Made by a program: the position numbers and the translations under genes
Notes under the pieces: model-generated
Databases searched by the model: none
Told to the model about the DNA's origin: nothing
What the model saw: the letters and a program-made list of their open reading frames with translations, nothing else
Origin: Hoylesella buccalis ATCC 35310
GTDB lineage: Bacteria; Bacteroidota; Bacteroidia; Bacteroidales; Bacteroidaceae
NCBI RefSeq assembly: GCF_025151385.1
Contig: NZ_CP102287.1
Location: 620,001 to 684,000, forward strand
DNA: 64,000 bases
Direction: 5' to 3'
Part shown: positions 52,548 to 62,504 of the stretch, piece by piece
Layout of the letters: the number at the start of each line of letters is the position of its first letter
Numbering within the stretch: the first letter of the stretch is position 1

Positions 52548-53780
52548 ATGAATAAAAATATTATTTCATTAAAGAATTTCGAGATTACTCCAAACGAGAA
52601 TGTTATCGAGCGTAGCTAAAATTTCCAAAGTTACATTGACCAAATGGAGCAGTTCGGCTGCAAAAGTTATTGGGTCATGGCAAGAACAGGAGTTGGAGCC
52701 AAGATGCAAATCGAGGGCTATGACGGTGAGGTTTCCGCATACATTTCCAATGATTACCTTGATATGTCGTAAAGGACTGAGACCAAGGAGGCTGGTATAA
52801 ATGCCGTCCTGAAATACGGTACAGGGGCAAGTGCCGCTCAAGCCATAGGAGGCTATTTAGACATCCATCAGCAGTTGGAACAAGGCATAGCAAAGTTTGT
52901 AGGACAACGAGATGCCATTCTATTTTCATCTGGCTTTGGCGCCAATGCGGGTCTGCTTCGTGCTATATTGGGGAAAAATGACATAGCCTACATAGATTCG
53001 TATATCCATACCAGTACCACAAGTGGTTTAATTGGAACCAATGTAAAGCATATAGGACACAACGACATTGACTATCTTGACATGATCCTTGAACGGGAAA
53101 CGGGAAAATATCAGACTCGATTGGTCATCATTGATGGGGTTTATTCTCAAAATGGAGATTTGTCAAAACTCCCGGAATACATTGCAGTCTGCAAGAAACA
53201 CAATTGTCTCCTTATGATAGATGATGCCCACGGTATCGGAGTTATGGGAGAAAGTGGCAAGGGAACTGCCGAATATTATAATTGTCTGGAGCAGGTTGAT
53301 ATTATTACAGGTACTTTCAGTAAATCTTTCGGGTGTTTCGGCGGTTTTGTCGACGCGTCAGAAAAACTGATTCAGTATCTGAGATATTATGCTGACAGTA
53401 ATGTCTTTTCCGCAGCAATGACTCCACAGGTTGCAGCATCTTCACTGAATGCACTGGAACTCATACAGATACAACCAGAGATTCGCAAGAAGTTGTGGGC
53501 TAATGTCAATTATCTGCGCAAACGACTGACAGAGGAAGGCTTTGATATAGGCTGCTCGGTATCAGCCATATTTCCTATTATGGTAAGAGACAATAGAAAA
53601 GTATATGAAATAGCACGTGAATTACAAAAAAGATGTATCTTTGTAAGCGGTATCACATATCCTGCGGTAAGAACCAAAGAAGCACGGCTTAGAGTTAGTG
53701 TATTGGCTTCTCACGAGATAGAACAGTTAGAGCAATTAGTGACTGCTCTTTTGGAAATCAGAAAATCAATTCCTTTTTAG
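52548..53780 (+). pseudogene. Alpha-oxoamine synthase/serine palmitoyltransferase-like gene with two in-frame TAA codons
   Basis: One continuous frame of 411 codons from ATG 52548 encodes a full-length fold-type I PLP enzyme, interrupted only by TAA at 52617-52619 (codon 24) and 52770-52772 (codon 75). Around them sequence is family-like: YIDQMEQFGCKSYWVMART, VSAYISNDYLDMS, then GTGASAAQAIGGYLDIHQQL. The PLP lysine is codon 259 in TGTFSKSFGCFGG. Both stops fit CAA-to-TAA changes. A TTG at 52875 could start a truncated product lacking the N-terminal part. The TetR gene follows with no gap. Sphingolipid-type base synthesis is possible by family, unproven. Confidence 0.75.
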
Positions 53781-54413
53781 ATGGCAGAAGAAGAAAATAA
53801 ACCCAAAAGATACAGAAGGACAAATGTCGATATACAGGCAGACATTATCAAGGCAGCAGAAAGTCTGATTAAGAAAAAAGGCTTTGCATCAATGCTGGTG
53901 ACAGAGCTTATCAAGAAAGCCAGAATAGAGCCGCTTGTGTTCTATAACAGATATGACAATCTTAGCAAATTTTATGATGAATTCGTTAAGAGGTATGACT
54001 ATTGGTTTAAGGATGTGCTCACTGGTGTTCAATTTCCTACAGATTCAGAATTGGGCTATATCAGTATTTTCAAGGATGTACAGAAAGCACTTCAAGATAA
54101 ATCAGTGATGTTGGAACTGTTACGCTGGGAGATTGCTGAAGGAAATGAGACCACAGTCCGTACGGCCATGCTCAGAGAAATGCACACTTTACCTCTTGTC
54201 AATATCTATGAAGAGAAATTCAAGGACACTGGTATTGATATATCCGCCATATCATCCCTGATAATCGGTGGCATTTATTACCTTAACCTTCACAGAGAGC
54301 GTTCCAAATTCTCAGACATTGACTTGAATACGGAACAAGGTAGAAAACGTATAGAAAATGCCTTAGAGGAACTTGGACACATGATATTCCACTACCATGA
54401 AGTTAATAATTAG
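53781..54413 (+). CDS. TetR family regulator
   Basis: A 210-residue regulator. N-terminal HTH region DIIKAAESLIKKKGFASMLV then TELIKKARIEPLVFYNRYDN is the TetR signature, with the remaining all-helical ligand domain. Begins directly after the PLP-enzyme stop, so it was probably its regulator. The stop TAG is formed at the very edge of the IS remnant, so the natural C-terminus could have been altered. Confidence 0.82.
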   Translation: MAEEENKPKRYRRTNVDIQADIIKAAESLIKKKGFASMLVTELIKKARIEPLVFYNRYDNLSKFYDEFVKRYDYWFKDVLTGVQFPTDSELGYISIFKDVQKALQDKSVMLELLRWEIAEGNETTVRTAMLREMHTLPLVNIYEEKFKDTGIDISAISSLIIGGIYYLNLHRERSKFSDIDLNTEQGRKRIENALEELGHMIFHYHEVNN

Positions 54414-55264
54414 TGTTTACTGAATAAATTATAATCTTTTGATATACAATAAAATATATCGTTTTATCTTTGGTTGTTTAACACAAGATTCGTACCTTTT
54501 CAGTGTTAAATCATGAGTGAGATGAAGTATACTTCACATTTGAAACAGTTATCGGTCGATATGTTCCGTTCATCTTTTGATGAGCTGGACAAGAATAATC
54601 GCTGGGTAAAATTAGGCGATCTTCTTCCATGGACAGAACTGGAAAAGGTATACAACTCCAGACTTGACAATGAAGTTAAAGGTGCAGGTAACAAGCCTGC
54701 CCGCATGATTATCGGTGCATGTGTCATCAAGCCTAAGTTTTCCCTTTCTGACGAGGATACACCTTTATAGACCAACCACAGCTGGGATGCCTACAACGAA
54801 AGTACTGATCTCTCACTACATATTCAACTTTTCAAAGAACGATTCGGATACCTTCCCGCTACTATTCTTGCAGACAAGATCTACATGAACCATGCAGACA
54901 GAAGGATTCTCAAAGAATATGAGATAAAGACTTACAGCAAACCATTAGGTTGACCGCCAAAGGAACCTAGAAGTCCCGAATATCTCAAGAAGATGGCCAA
55001 GGCCGTCGGAGAACGAAACGAAGTCGAATGCTCTTTCGGCACAGGCAAGAGAGTCTATCAAGCCAATAACATCAGAGCCAAGCTTCCAGAAACAGCAGAA
55101 TGTTGGACAGGAATGTGCTACTTTGTCAAGAACGTGATGAAGTTCCTCAGGGAACTTTGACTTGCTCTTTTCGAAATTAAGCTCAATTTATGGGCAAATG
55201 CCATTGCAAAGTTTAGAGTCCGCTGCTTTGCAGTCATGGCGATTTATTAATTCAGCGAACACTA
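54411..55264 (+). mobile_element. Internally deleted IS5-like element
   Basis: Ends are imperfect inverted repeats, TAGTGTTTACTGAAT on the left and ATTCAGCGAACACTA on the right; TAATTA occurs beside both, a possible target duplication. Between them an IS5/IS1182-type transposase is broken: N-part from ATG 54513 (MSEMKYTSHLKQLSVDMFRS) to about 54760, then a deletion, then the C-part (WDAYNESTDLSLHIQLFKER; ECSFGTGKRVYQANNI) to TGA 55158. A further in-frame TGA (54952) replaces the Arg of LGRPPKEP. Not functional. Confidence 0.75.
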
Positions 55265-55265
55265 A

Positions 55266-57860
55266 TTACAATTTACTTAGCGTGTTATACAGTTGTTCTC
55301 CAAGACCTATGGTATATCCTTGAGATAAAAATACCACACGGTTAAAGGTGTCGGCAATGATGAAGATGGGCAACTGGCGAGCATCTTGCAGTTTCATTTG
55401 TGCCACGATTTGCTTCTTGATAGCACCGTCTTTGTCTACACCAAAAATAGTTTTGTTGGGTAGCTCTCCGAAGTCACTGGACTTGAACTTCTTGGCTTCC
55501 GCTTCTGACTCAAACAAAAGTACAAAAGGTCTGCCCAAACGGTCAAATTCGTCTTTCAGCTTAGCAATGTCGCGCAGGGTGTGGTTGGTGGGTTCTTGTC
55601 CCACACCGATAAGGCCCAAAATAAAATATCCTCTGCCTGTTTGCGACAGGATGCTAACCTCTTGGGCATCTTTCACAAACTTCGACTCGCTATCAAAGTT
55701 GCCAATCACGCTGATCTCTGTTTTGGAGGTACGAAGTTTCAAGTCAATCGTAGTTGTTTGTCCTTCCACGATGTTGAATATCTGATGGCTCTCTTTCACA
55801 TTTCCACTGGCCATGCGAGTGCCGGTGACCAGGAAATAGGTTCCTGTATCCAGGCTCGTTCCATCCTTGAATGTGTTTTTCCAACTTGTTCCGCCGCCCA
55901 TGTCAACCTGACCTTCATCAAAGTTTAGCAAAACTGGAATACCATTTTCTATTTTACTGATGCTGAAATGGTTATAATACTTAGGGTCATCCAGATATTT
56001 GGATGACGAATAGCTTAAAACCAACTTCCCTTTTGGAGCTGTTTTCTGTTTTTCTGTCTCAAAATCAACATCCATCCATTGGCCATTTTGGCGATATTGA
56101 ACTTTAGAAGTAACCACGTCCTTTCGTGCTTCGATACCAATACTACGGGCCAAGTCGACAAAGAAAATATCTCTTGAGCGAGCATCTGCAAACCTTGACT
56201 TCCACACGCCGATGGGCGTTTGTGCAATTTTTAAGGCCTCGTTATCTGGGTTGATGCGTATGTTTTTTTGAATCCATTCAACAAGCAATGCCGGATTTTG
56301 CTGAAACTTTTTGGTTGTTGCTGCGTCAAAGGCATTTTGCAATTGCTGTTTGAAGGGCAGGATAATCATTTCGTTCTCAACTCTTGGACTCAATTGGTTG
56401 CTCTTCGCCAAGAGATGGTCTTCGAGAATGTCCATGGTGATGTCACGCAAATCTTTGTCACTCAGCGTCTTCAATAGTGACAATATTCTTCCTTCTTTCT
56501 CTGGGTACTTGTCATAAAAGTTCTTGATGACCCGCCAGTTGCCTCGTGCTTTCACTAACAATTGTGACAGCTCACGCTCATCTGCAGCATGATAGAAAGT
56601 TGATTCGTATGCTTTTCTGATGCTGTCTTCTTGCGCAAATCTAAGTTTATTCTTTGCATTCATTTCCTCTGTCACTTGTGGTATTCGTGCTTTCTCTGGC
56701 GGAGGCACAATGTCAAGAGAATCTAATGGGTGGATTTTTCTCACCAGGTCAGTCTTCTGCGATCGGTTGAGACGAATGGTTACCTGTTGATCTTGGCCAA
56801 ACGATGCTTTGGAAAACCCGTAATATCCATCTTTTGAGGCCCAAACCAGCAGGTCGCCCTTGCCAGCTGTGAGGAACGTTTTGCCCTTTTGATCCGTAAA
56901 TTTCCTTACCGCAGTATAAAATTCAGCATAGTTGTATATCTTGAAATCTACCTGTGCGTGATTGACGGGGTTTCCGTTTTGGTCCACAACGGTAAAGTCT
57001 GCTCGTGCGGTCTCGGCATAATGGTCAATCAGATTGATTTCCGTAAAATTGGAAGTGCGCAAAACAATCTCTTCAGGCCCGTCATAATGCCCGAAAACCC
57101 TTGTGTGCATGAGCATAGCTCTCGATGCCGGCGCGTTAAACCAGCCAAGGTTCAGTACCGGTTCGGGCTCGCAGGCACCCAGAAAATACCACTTGCCGTC
57201 TGCCCAAGCTTCAACCCATGCATGGTTATCGTCAGTGTGGGCCCAACGTGGGGTGTATACTTGTCGGGCCGGAATGCCCACTGCTCTGAGCGCAGCAACA
57301 GTAAAAGTACTCTCTTCTCCGCAGCGTCCCTGTGCGTTCTTCATGCAGGCTAACGGAGACAGCGTACGGGCATCGGATGGGGTATAGGTGACATGTTCGT
57401 GGCACCAATGGTTCACTTCCAGGATTGCATCTTGCATGCTCATGCCTTGAATGCGGTCTTTCAGCATGCCATAAAAAACCTTTCTGGCATCGTCAAGGTT
57501 TTCGTTGTTGACACGCAGCGGCATGACAAAATGGCGAAACAACAGCTGTGGCACCTTTGTTCCCCAGGGCATGGCTCGTTGTGTGGTGAAAGTGCTTCGG
57601 ATATTCTCTAAGTAAAAACGAGTAGGGTAGTCAGTAACGTCGGCAACAGGCATGTAAGCATATAGAAAATGCAAGGCATCCAGTTCGTCATTTGTCAACT
57701 TCAACCCCTTGATGTCAAAGAATTTGGGTCCTATTTGTTTCATTCTTTCATTAAAAGTTTGAAGGACCTCTTGTCGCTGTTCGTTGTCTTTGAAAATTAA
57801 AGATGCTTGGCAGAGTTGGAAACAAAATAGCATCAATAGGATTAGGCTTGCTTTTTTCAT
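55266..57860 (-). CDS. Transglutaminase-domain secreted protein
   Basis: An 864-residue exported protein. Signal peptide KKASLILLMLFCFQLCQA. The transglutaminase-like core lies around residues 150-260: Cys in QGRCGEESTFTVAALRAVG, His in NHAWVEAW, then YFLGACEPE. The following regions look like repeated Ig-like/carboxypeptidase-regulatory domains (VVDQNGNPVNHAQVDFKIYN) and a C-terminal thioredoxin-like part near GELPNKTIFGVDKDG. It may be a protease-like or cross-linking enzyme of the periplasm; substrate unknown. Its stop abuts the IS remnant. Confidence 0.82.
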   Translation of the reverse strand: MKKASLILLMLFCFQLCQASLIFKDNEQRQEVLQTFNERMKQIGPKFFDIKGLKLTNDELDALHFLYAYMPVADVTDYPTRFYLENIRSTFTTQRAMPWGTKVPQLLFRHFVMPLRVNNENLDDARKVFYGMLKDRIQGMSMQDAILEVNHWCHEHVTYTPSDARTLSPLACMKNAQGRCGEESTFTVAALRAVGIPARQVYTPRWAHTDDNHAWVEAWADGKWYFLGACEPEPVLNLGWFNAPASRAMLMHTRVFGHYDGPEEIVLRTSNFTEINLIDHYAETARADFTVVDQNGNPVNHAQVDFKIYNYAEFYTAVRKFTDQKGKTFLTAGKGDLLVWASKDGYYGFSKASFGQDQQVTIRLNRSQKTDLVRKIHPLDSLDIVPPPEKARIPQVTEEMNAKNKLRFAQEDSIRKAYESTFYHAADERELSQLLVKARGNWRVIKNFYDKYPEKEGRILSLLKTLSDKDLRDITMDILEDHLLAKSNQLSPRVENEMIILPFKQQLQNAFDAATTKKFQQNPALLVEWIQKNIRINPDNEALKIAQTPIGVWKSRFADARSRDIFFVDLARSIGIEARKDVVTSKVQYRQNGQWMDVDFETEKQKTAPKGKLVLSYSSSKYLDDPKYYNHFSISKIENGIPVLLNFDEGQVDMGGGTSWKNTFKDGTSLDTGTYFLVTGTRMASGNVKESHQIFNIVEGQTTTIDLKLRTSKTEISVIGNFDSESKFVKDAQEVSILSQTGRGYFILGLIGVGQEPTNHTLRDIAKLKDEFDRLGRPFVLLFESEAEAKKFKSSDFGELPNKTIFGVDKDGAIKKQIVAQMKLQDARQLPIFIIADTFNRVVFLSQGYTIGLGEQLYNTLSKL

Positions 57861-57872
57861 AGGTTGAATGGA

Positions 57873-58634
57873 TTATCTTGTTGAATGAAGAAGTGCTTGT
57901 ATCGTGTTTCTCACACGCCTTTCTGTTGTTACCTCCGTGGTCATTTCATCCTGACCCGCCATTCCCATATAAACGGATGGGTTATGGTATTCCATCTGAC
58001 TGTAAACACTTTCTCTGGCAGAAAAATGGAATTCTTTGACAAGCGTGCACTGGGCGATGTGTGCGATGTTTGTTTCGTTGATGCCGCAACCAGCAAGAAT
58101 GTTGATTCTCCCTTGTGCCCTGTCTTGCAATTGCTTTAACATTTCGATACCTTCTTCCGCAGTTGGCTGCTGTCCGGATGTCAGTATGCGGTCGAACCCA
58201 AGGTCTATCAGCTGTTTAAGAGCTTCAAAAGGATTCTTACATCGATCAAAGGCTCGGTGGAAAGTCGTAGACATTCCGTTGGCATGCGATAAAAGTAGCT
58301 GGTTGTTTTCTATGTCAATGCCACCATCTTTGGTCAGGCAACCAAACACGACGCCATCTACACCCAGTTGTTGACAGATGTCAATGTCTGCCAACATACA
58401 CTTGATGTCAAGCGGTGTGTATAGGAAATCGCCTCCACGTGGTCGGATAATCACATGCAGGCGCGTTTTCTTAAGGTGTTCTCTTGCCATCTTGATGTCG
58501 CCATAAGAAGGCGTTGTGCCACCTTCTGGAATACCGGCGCACAGTTCAACACGGTTTGCACCACCAGCCTGAGCAGCCAAGCAGCTCTCAACACTGTTTG
58601 CGCATATCTCGAATTGATAATCGTTATCGCTCAT
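57873..58634 (-). CDS. cutC: Copper homeostasis protein CutC
   Basis: A 253-residue TIM-barrel-like protein, MSDNDYQFEICANSVESC followed by AGGANRVELCAGIPEGGTTP, the standard CutC beginning. Conserved LHVIIRPRGGDFLY and FHRAFD follow. Linked by annotation to copper handling; the biochemical role is uncertain. The longer frame to GTG 58694 crosses the rpiB terminator (58657-58691), so ATG 58634 is the start. It stands before the transglutaminase-domain gene on the same strand. Confidence 0.92.
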   Translation of the reverse strand: MSDNDYQFEICANSVESCLAAQAGGANRVELCAGIPEGGTTPSYGDIKMAREHLKKTRLHVIIRPRGGDFLYTPLDIKCMLADIDICQQLGVDGVVFGCLTKDGGIDIENNQLLLSHANGMSTTFHRAFDRCKNPFEALKQLIDLGFDRILTSGQQPTAEEGIEMLKQLQDRAQGRINILAGCGINETNIAHIAQCTLVKEFHFSARESVYSQMEYHNPSVYMGMAGQDEMTTEVTTERRVRNTIQALLHSTR

Positions 58635-58656
58635 CAGGATGTAGATAGAAATAAAA

Positions 58657-58691
58657 AACATCAAGAGAACCAAGGAGGCTCTCCTGATGTT
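58657..58691 (-). terminator. Terminator of rpiB
   Basis: AACATCAAGAGAACC pairs with GGCTCTCCTGATGTT (wobble-tolerant); on the minus strand TTTTTT follows. It ends the tkt-rpiB unit. Confidence 0.8.
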
Positions 58692-58695
58692 CACG

Positions 58696-59136
58696 TTATT
58701 GAATACGTATTTTTGCTATTCTGCGGGCATGTCGTCCACCTTCGAAATCGGTAGAAAAAAACTCGTCAAGAATCTTTCTTGTCGTCTCCTTGTCAACAAA
58801 TCTTCCCGGCAGAACCAACACGTTGGCGTCGTTATGGAGGCGAGTCAAGTGAGCAATCTCGGGCGACCAAGCCAGTCCGGCACGTATTCCTTGATGCTTA
58901 TTGAGCGTCATGCTCATTCCTTCTCCCGAACCACACACACCGATACCGGGATAGACGTCACCCCGCTCAATGGCATTGGCTAAGGCATGGGCGTGATCGG
59001 GATAATCACAAGAGGATGTGCTGTTGGTGCCATAGTCTTTGTACGAAATACCTTTCTCTTCAAGGTATTGCTTGATAAACTCTTTTATTTCATAGCCAGC
59101 ATGATCACATGCGAGGCCAACTGTCTTGATATCCAT
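58696..59136 (-). CDS. rpiB: Ribose-5-phosphate isomerase B
   Basis: A 146-residue RpiB/LacA-family isomerase converting ribose-5-P and ribulose-5-P. Begins MDIKTVGLACDHAGYEIKE, with the catalytic region GIGVCGSGEGMSMTLNKHQG (Cys) and the HNDANVLVLPGRFV signature. Directly downstream of tkt (7-nt gap), forming a pentose-phosphate operon ending at the terminator 58657-58691. Confidence 0.95.
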   Translation of the reverse strand: MDIKTVGLACDHAGYEIKEFIKQYLEEKGISYKDYGTNSTSSCDYPDHAHALANAIERGDVYPGIGVCGSGEGMSMTLNKHQGIRAGLAWSPEIAHLTRLHNDANVLVLPGRFVDKETTRKILDEFFSTDFEGGRHARRIAKIRIQ

Positions 59137-59143
59137 GACAAAA

Positions 59144-61165
59144 TTATTCAGATAGATATTCTTTTACCTGCTTGTATACATTCTCAGCCGTGAAGCCTAA
59201 CTTTTCGTCCAACACCTTATAAGGTGCAGAATAGCCGAAGCTCTCAAGTCCAAAGACTTTTCCATTGGCTCCAACCAGGCCTTGTAAGGTTACTGGTAAT
59301 CCTGCTGTCAGACCGAAAATCTTTGCATCTTTCGGAAGAATGGACTCTTGATATTCTCTGCTTTGACGGCGGAACAACCCTTCAGACGGCACACTGACAA
59401 TGCGCGTCTTGATGTTGTCGTTTCTCAATAATTTTGCACCGGCAACCAAAGTTGACACTTCTGAGCCGCTGGCCAACAAGATAACGTCATATTGTTCGTC
59501 GCTGCCAGCAACGATGTATGCACCTTTACGTGCTTCTTGGTAGTTGTTTCCTTCTGGCAAACTCTCAATGGCCTGACGTGAAAGGATGAGTGCCGTCGGT
59601 GTATCCATGTTTTCCATGGCCATTTGCCAACACACTGTTGTCTCTTCAACGTCTGCAGGACGAAACACTCTGACGGAATCTTTTCCATGATGGTTCTTTA
59701 ACTTTTCCATCAATCTGATTTGTGCTTCCTGCTCCACAGGCTCATGGGTAGGACCATCTTCACCAACACGGAATGCGTCGTGTGACCAAATGAACTTGAT
59801 GGGAACTTCCATCAATGCGGCCAAACGAACGGCCGGCTTCTGATAATCGGAGAAGACGAAGAAGGTTCCACAGGCAGGAATGACGCCACCGTGCAGGTAC
59901 ATGCCAATGCACATACAGGTCATGGTAAGCTCACTGACGCCAGCTTGGAAGAAAGCACCAGTGAAATCGCCTTTCACCATGCTCTGCGTTTTTTTCAAGA
60001 AACCATCTGTTTTGTCCGAATTGGATAGGTCGGCAGACGAACAAACCATGTTAGGAACCTGTTCGGCCAGGACACTAAGGCATACTGATGAAGCAGCACG
60101 AGTGGCCTGTCCTGGTTTCTGTTCAACCTTGCTCCAATCAATTTGAGGAGCATTACCAGAGAACCAGTCTTGCATTTGTGCCGACAACTCTGGATTTTTC
60201 TCAGCCCATGCCTTTTCTTCAGCATGACGTTGGGCAACAATCTCTCGCAGTTCGTCCTGGCGTTTGTCGTACATTGCTTGGACTTCTTGGAAGATTTCAA
60301 AAGGATTATCGAGGTTTCCGCCCAGATTAAGTACTGTTTTAGTGTAAGCATCACCGCCAAGTGGGGCACCGTGTGTTTTCACATTACGCTCGTAGCTGCT
60401 GCCATCAGCTTTCAAAGCCCCCTTACCCATGGTAGTCTTGCCTATGATGAGCGTGGGTCGGTGCTGTTCCGTCAGGGCTGCGTCCAATGCTTGACGAATC
60501 TCAGTAACATCATTACCGTTGATGGTCAATACGTTCCATCCCCATGATTGATATTTCATTGCTGTATCTTCTTGCGTTACAGCATCGCAATCCGTCGAGA
60601 GCTGAATGTCGTTAGAATCGTAGAACATGATGAGATTGTTCAGCCCCAACGCACCTGCCAACCGGCCTGTTCCTTGGGAAATCTCTTCTTGAATGCCACC
60701 ATCCGATATATATGCATATATCTTATGTTGCATCATGGTTTTTCCAAGCTTGGCTTCCAGGAACTTTTCCGCCACAGCTGCACCGGCAGCAAAGGTGTGT
60801 CCTTGACCTAAAGGTCCAGATGTGTTTTCTATTCCTCGAGTGATGTCACGTTCGGGATGGCCCGTTGTTGGCGAGTCCCACTGTCTGAAATTCTTCAATT
60901 CATCAATCGTATATTTACCTTGCAAGGCAAGTGTGGAGTAAAGCATGGGCGACATGTGACCTGGGTCAAGATAAAAACGATCTCTTCCAGCCCAAGTTGC
61001 ATCGTCTGGGTCGTACACCAAGTATTCTGAAAAAAGCACATTAATAAAATCAGCACCGCCCATAGCACCTCCTGGGTGGCCAGAGTTTGCCTTTTCTACC
61101 ATGGAGACAGCAAGAATTCTGATGTTGTCTGCCGCACGGTTCATAGTTTTTAAGTCATTCATCAT
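59144..61165 (-). CDS. tkt: Transketolase
   Basis: A 673-residue ThDP-dependent enzyme moving two-carbon units in the pentose phosphate pathway. N-terminal NRAADNIRILAVSMVEKANS and GHPGGAMGGADF; ThDP region AYISDGGIQEEISQGTGRLA; C-terminal catalytic HDAFRVGEDGPTHEPVEQ. Complete. First of the tkt-rpiB operon. A TATCTTTG box is at 61237-61244 on the minus strand. Confidence 0.96.
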   Translation of the reverse strand: MMNDLKTMNRAADNIRILAVSMVEKANSGHPGGAMGGADFINVLFSEYLVYDPDDATWAGRDRFYLDPGHMSPMLYSTLALQGKYTIDELKNFRQWDSPTTGHPERDITRGIENTSGPLGQGHTFAAGAAVAEKFLEAKLGKTMMQHKIYAYISDGGIQEEISQGTGRLAGALGLNNLIMFYDSNDIQLSTDCDAVTQEDTAMKYQSWGWNVLTINGNDVTEIRQALDAALTEQHRPTLIIGKTTMGKGALKADGSSYERNVKTHGAPLGGDAYTKTVLNLGGNLDNPFEIFQEVQAMYDKRQDELREIVAQRHAEEKAWAEKNPELSAQMQDWFSGNAPQIDWSKVEQKPGQATRAASSVCLSVLAEQVPNMVCSSADLSNSDKTDGFLKKTQSMVKGDFTGAFFQAGVSELTMTCMCIGMYLHGGVIPACGTFFVFSDYQKPAVRLAALMEVPIKFIWSHDAFRVGEDGPTHEPVEQEAQIRLMEKLKNHHGKDSVRVFRPADVEETTVCWQMAMENMDTPTALILSRQAIESLPEGNNYQEARKGAYIVAGSDEQYDVILLASGSEVSTLVAGAKLLRNDNIKTRIVSVPSEGLFRRQSREYQESILPKDAKIFGLTAGLPVTLQGLVGANGKVFGLESFGYSAPYKVLDEKLGFTAENVYKQVKEYLSE

Positions 61166-61236
61166 GTTATAGTTATAATATTAGTTTTTTCGATGTAAGT
61201 ATAATTTAAGGTATACAGATAAAATGTATACACTTG

Positions 61237-61244
61237 CAAAGATA
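61237..61244 (-). promoter_or_regulatory. -7 box TATCTTTG of tkt-rpiB
   Basis: Perfect consensus on the minus strand, 72 nt upstream of the tkt start. Confidence 0.55.
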
Positions 61245-61319
61245 GCATATTGATTTGAGAATAGCGATTGATTGTCAACGTTTTTACATCATTTTTTGTC
61301 GTTTGTGATTTATTATCAC

Positions 61320-61327
61320 TATATTTG
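61320..61327 (+). promoter_or_regulatory. -7 box TATATTTG of mannose-1-phosphate guanylyltransferase
   Basis: TAnnTTTG with TTTG about 19 bp upstream (61302) as -33; 27 nt from ATG 61354. Confidence 0.6.
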
Positions 61328-61353
61328 CATAAGAAAACAATATTTGGTTATAT

Positions 61354-62421
61354 ATGGAAAAAACACACAACCATTTGGTAATTATGGCAGGTGGAGTAGG
61401 GAGCCGCTTTTGGCCCATGAGTACAAGTGATAAACCCAAGCAGTTTATTGATGTATTAGGAGTTGGCAAATCCCTTTTGCAACTCACTTTGGACAGATTC
61501 AGTGGACTTTGTTCTCCCGATCACGTTTGGATTTTGACCAATAAGAAATATTTTCATCTTGTGCGTCAACAGCTTCCTGATGTCCCCGTTGAAAACATCC
61601 TTCAGGAGCCCATGCGCCGTAATACGGCACCCTGTATAGCATACGTCAGTTGGCGTATCAAGTCGTGTGACCCGCAAGCTAACATCGTAGTGACGCCCAG
61701 TGACCATGTTGTCACTAATGGAGTTGAATTCCAAAGAGTAGTCAAATCTTGTTTAACTTTTGCCAACGAAACAGATGCAATCATCACCTTGGGAATGAAA
61801 CCCAACAGACCTGAAACAGGGTATGGTTACATCCAAGCAGATTTAACCTCCAGTTCGTTGCGTAACAAAGAACTTTTCAGGGTAGATAGATTTAGGGAAA
61901 AACCAGATTTACAGACCGCACAAGAATATATCGAGCAGAGCAATTTTTTCTGGAATGCCGGCATCTTTATTTGGAACGTTAAAACAATCGTCAATGCCTT
62001 CAGGGTATATGTGCCAGCAATGGCTAAGATTTTTGAGAGCATGATGGATATCTATGGTACCAAAGAAGAACAACAGGTCATCGACGAACGATATGGTGCG
62101 TGTGAAAACATCTCTGTAGACTATGCGATTTTAGAGAAATCTGAAGAAATCTTTGTGTGTCCAGCAGAGTTTGGATGGAGTGATCTGGGTACCTGGAGTT
62201 CGCTACTTCAGCAAACTAAGCGCGATCTGTACGGCAATGGCATCATCGGAGAGAATATTTCTTTGTATGACACTCATAATTGCATCGTACATGCGACACA
62301 GGCCAAACAAGTTGTCATCCAAGGACTTGATGATTGTATTGTCGCCGAAAAAGATGGTGTCTTATTGATTTGTAAGCTGGCAGAAGAGCAACGCATCAAA
62401 CAATTTTCTGGCGAAAACTGA
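61354..62421 (+). CDS. Mannose-1-phosphate guanylyltransferase
   Basis: A 355-residue nucleotidyltransferase that makes GDP-mannose from GTP and mannose-1-P. Signature AGGVGSRFWPMSTSDKPKQF at the N-terminus, TPSDHVVTN in the middle and VDYAILEK later. It lacks the isomerase domain of the two-domain ManC type. GDP-mannose feeds surface glycans. Monocistronic; promoter at 61320, divergent from tkt. Confidence 0.93.
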   Translation: MEKTHNHLVIMAGGVGSRFWPMSTSDKPKQFIDVLGVGKSLLQLTLDRFSGLCSPDHVWILTNKKYFHLVRQQLPDVPVENILQEPMRRNTAPCIAYVSWRIKSCDPQANIVVTPSDHVVTNGVEFQRVVKSCLTFANETDAIITLGMKPNRPETGYGYIQADLTSSSLRNKELFRVDRFREKPDLQTAQEYIEQSNFFWNAGIFIWNVKTIVNAFRVYVPAMAKIFESMMDIYGTKEEQQVIDERYGACENISVDYAILEKSEEIFVCPAEFGWSDLGTWSSLLQQTKRDLYGNGIIGENISLYDTHNCIVHATQAKQVVIQGLDDCIVAEKDGVLLICKLAEEQRIKQFSGEN

Positions 62422-62428
62422 ATGAATT

Positions 62429-62461
62429 GAGGAGTCATGCTGTTGCATGTCATGATTCCTC
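62429..62461. terminator. Hairpin between convergent guanylyltransferase and glycosyltransferase
   Basis: GAGGAGTCATG pairs with CATGATTCCTC (one wobble). No clear T-run. Placed 8 nt after the stop. Confidence 0.5.
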
Positions 62462-62504
62462 CATTCACTTTGATGAGCACCTATTATATATAGTGGTGGA
62501 TTTA

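Noticed and set aside
58635..58694. Longer CutC start at GTG 58694 with a membrane-like leader
   Set aside because: The extra 20 codons are the rpiB terminator hairpin read as protein.
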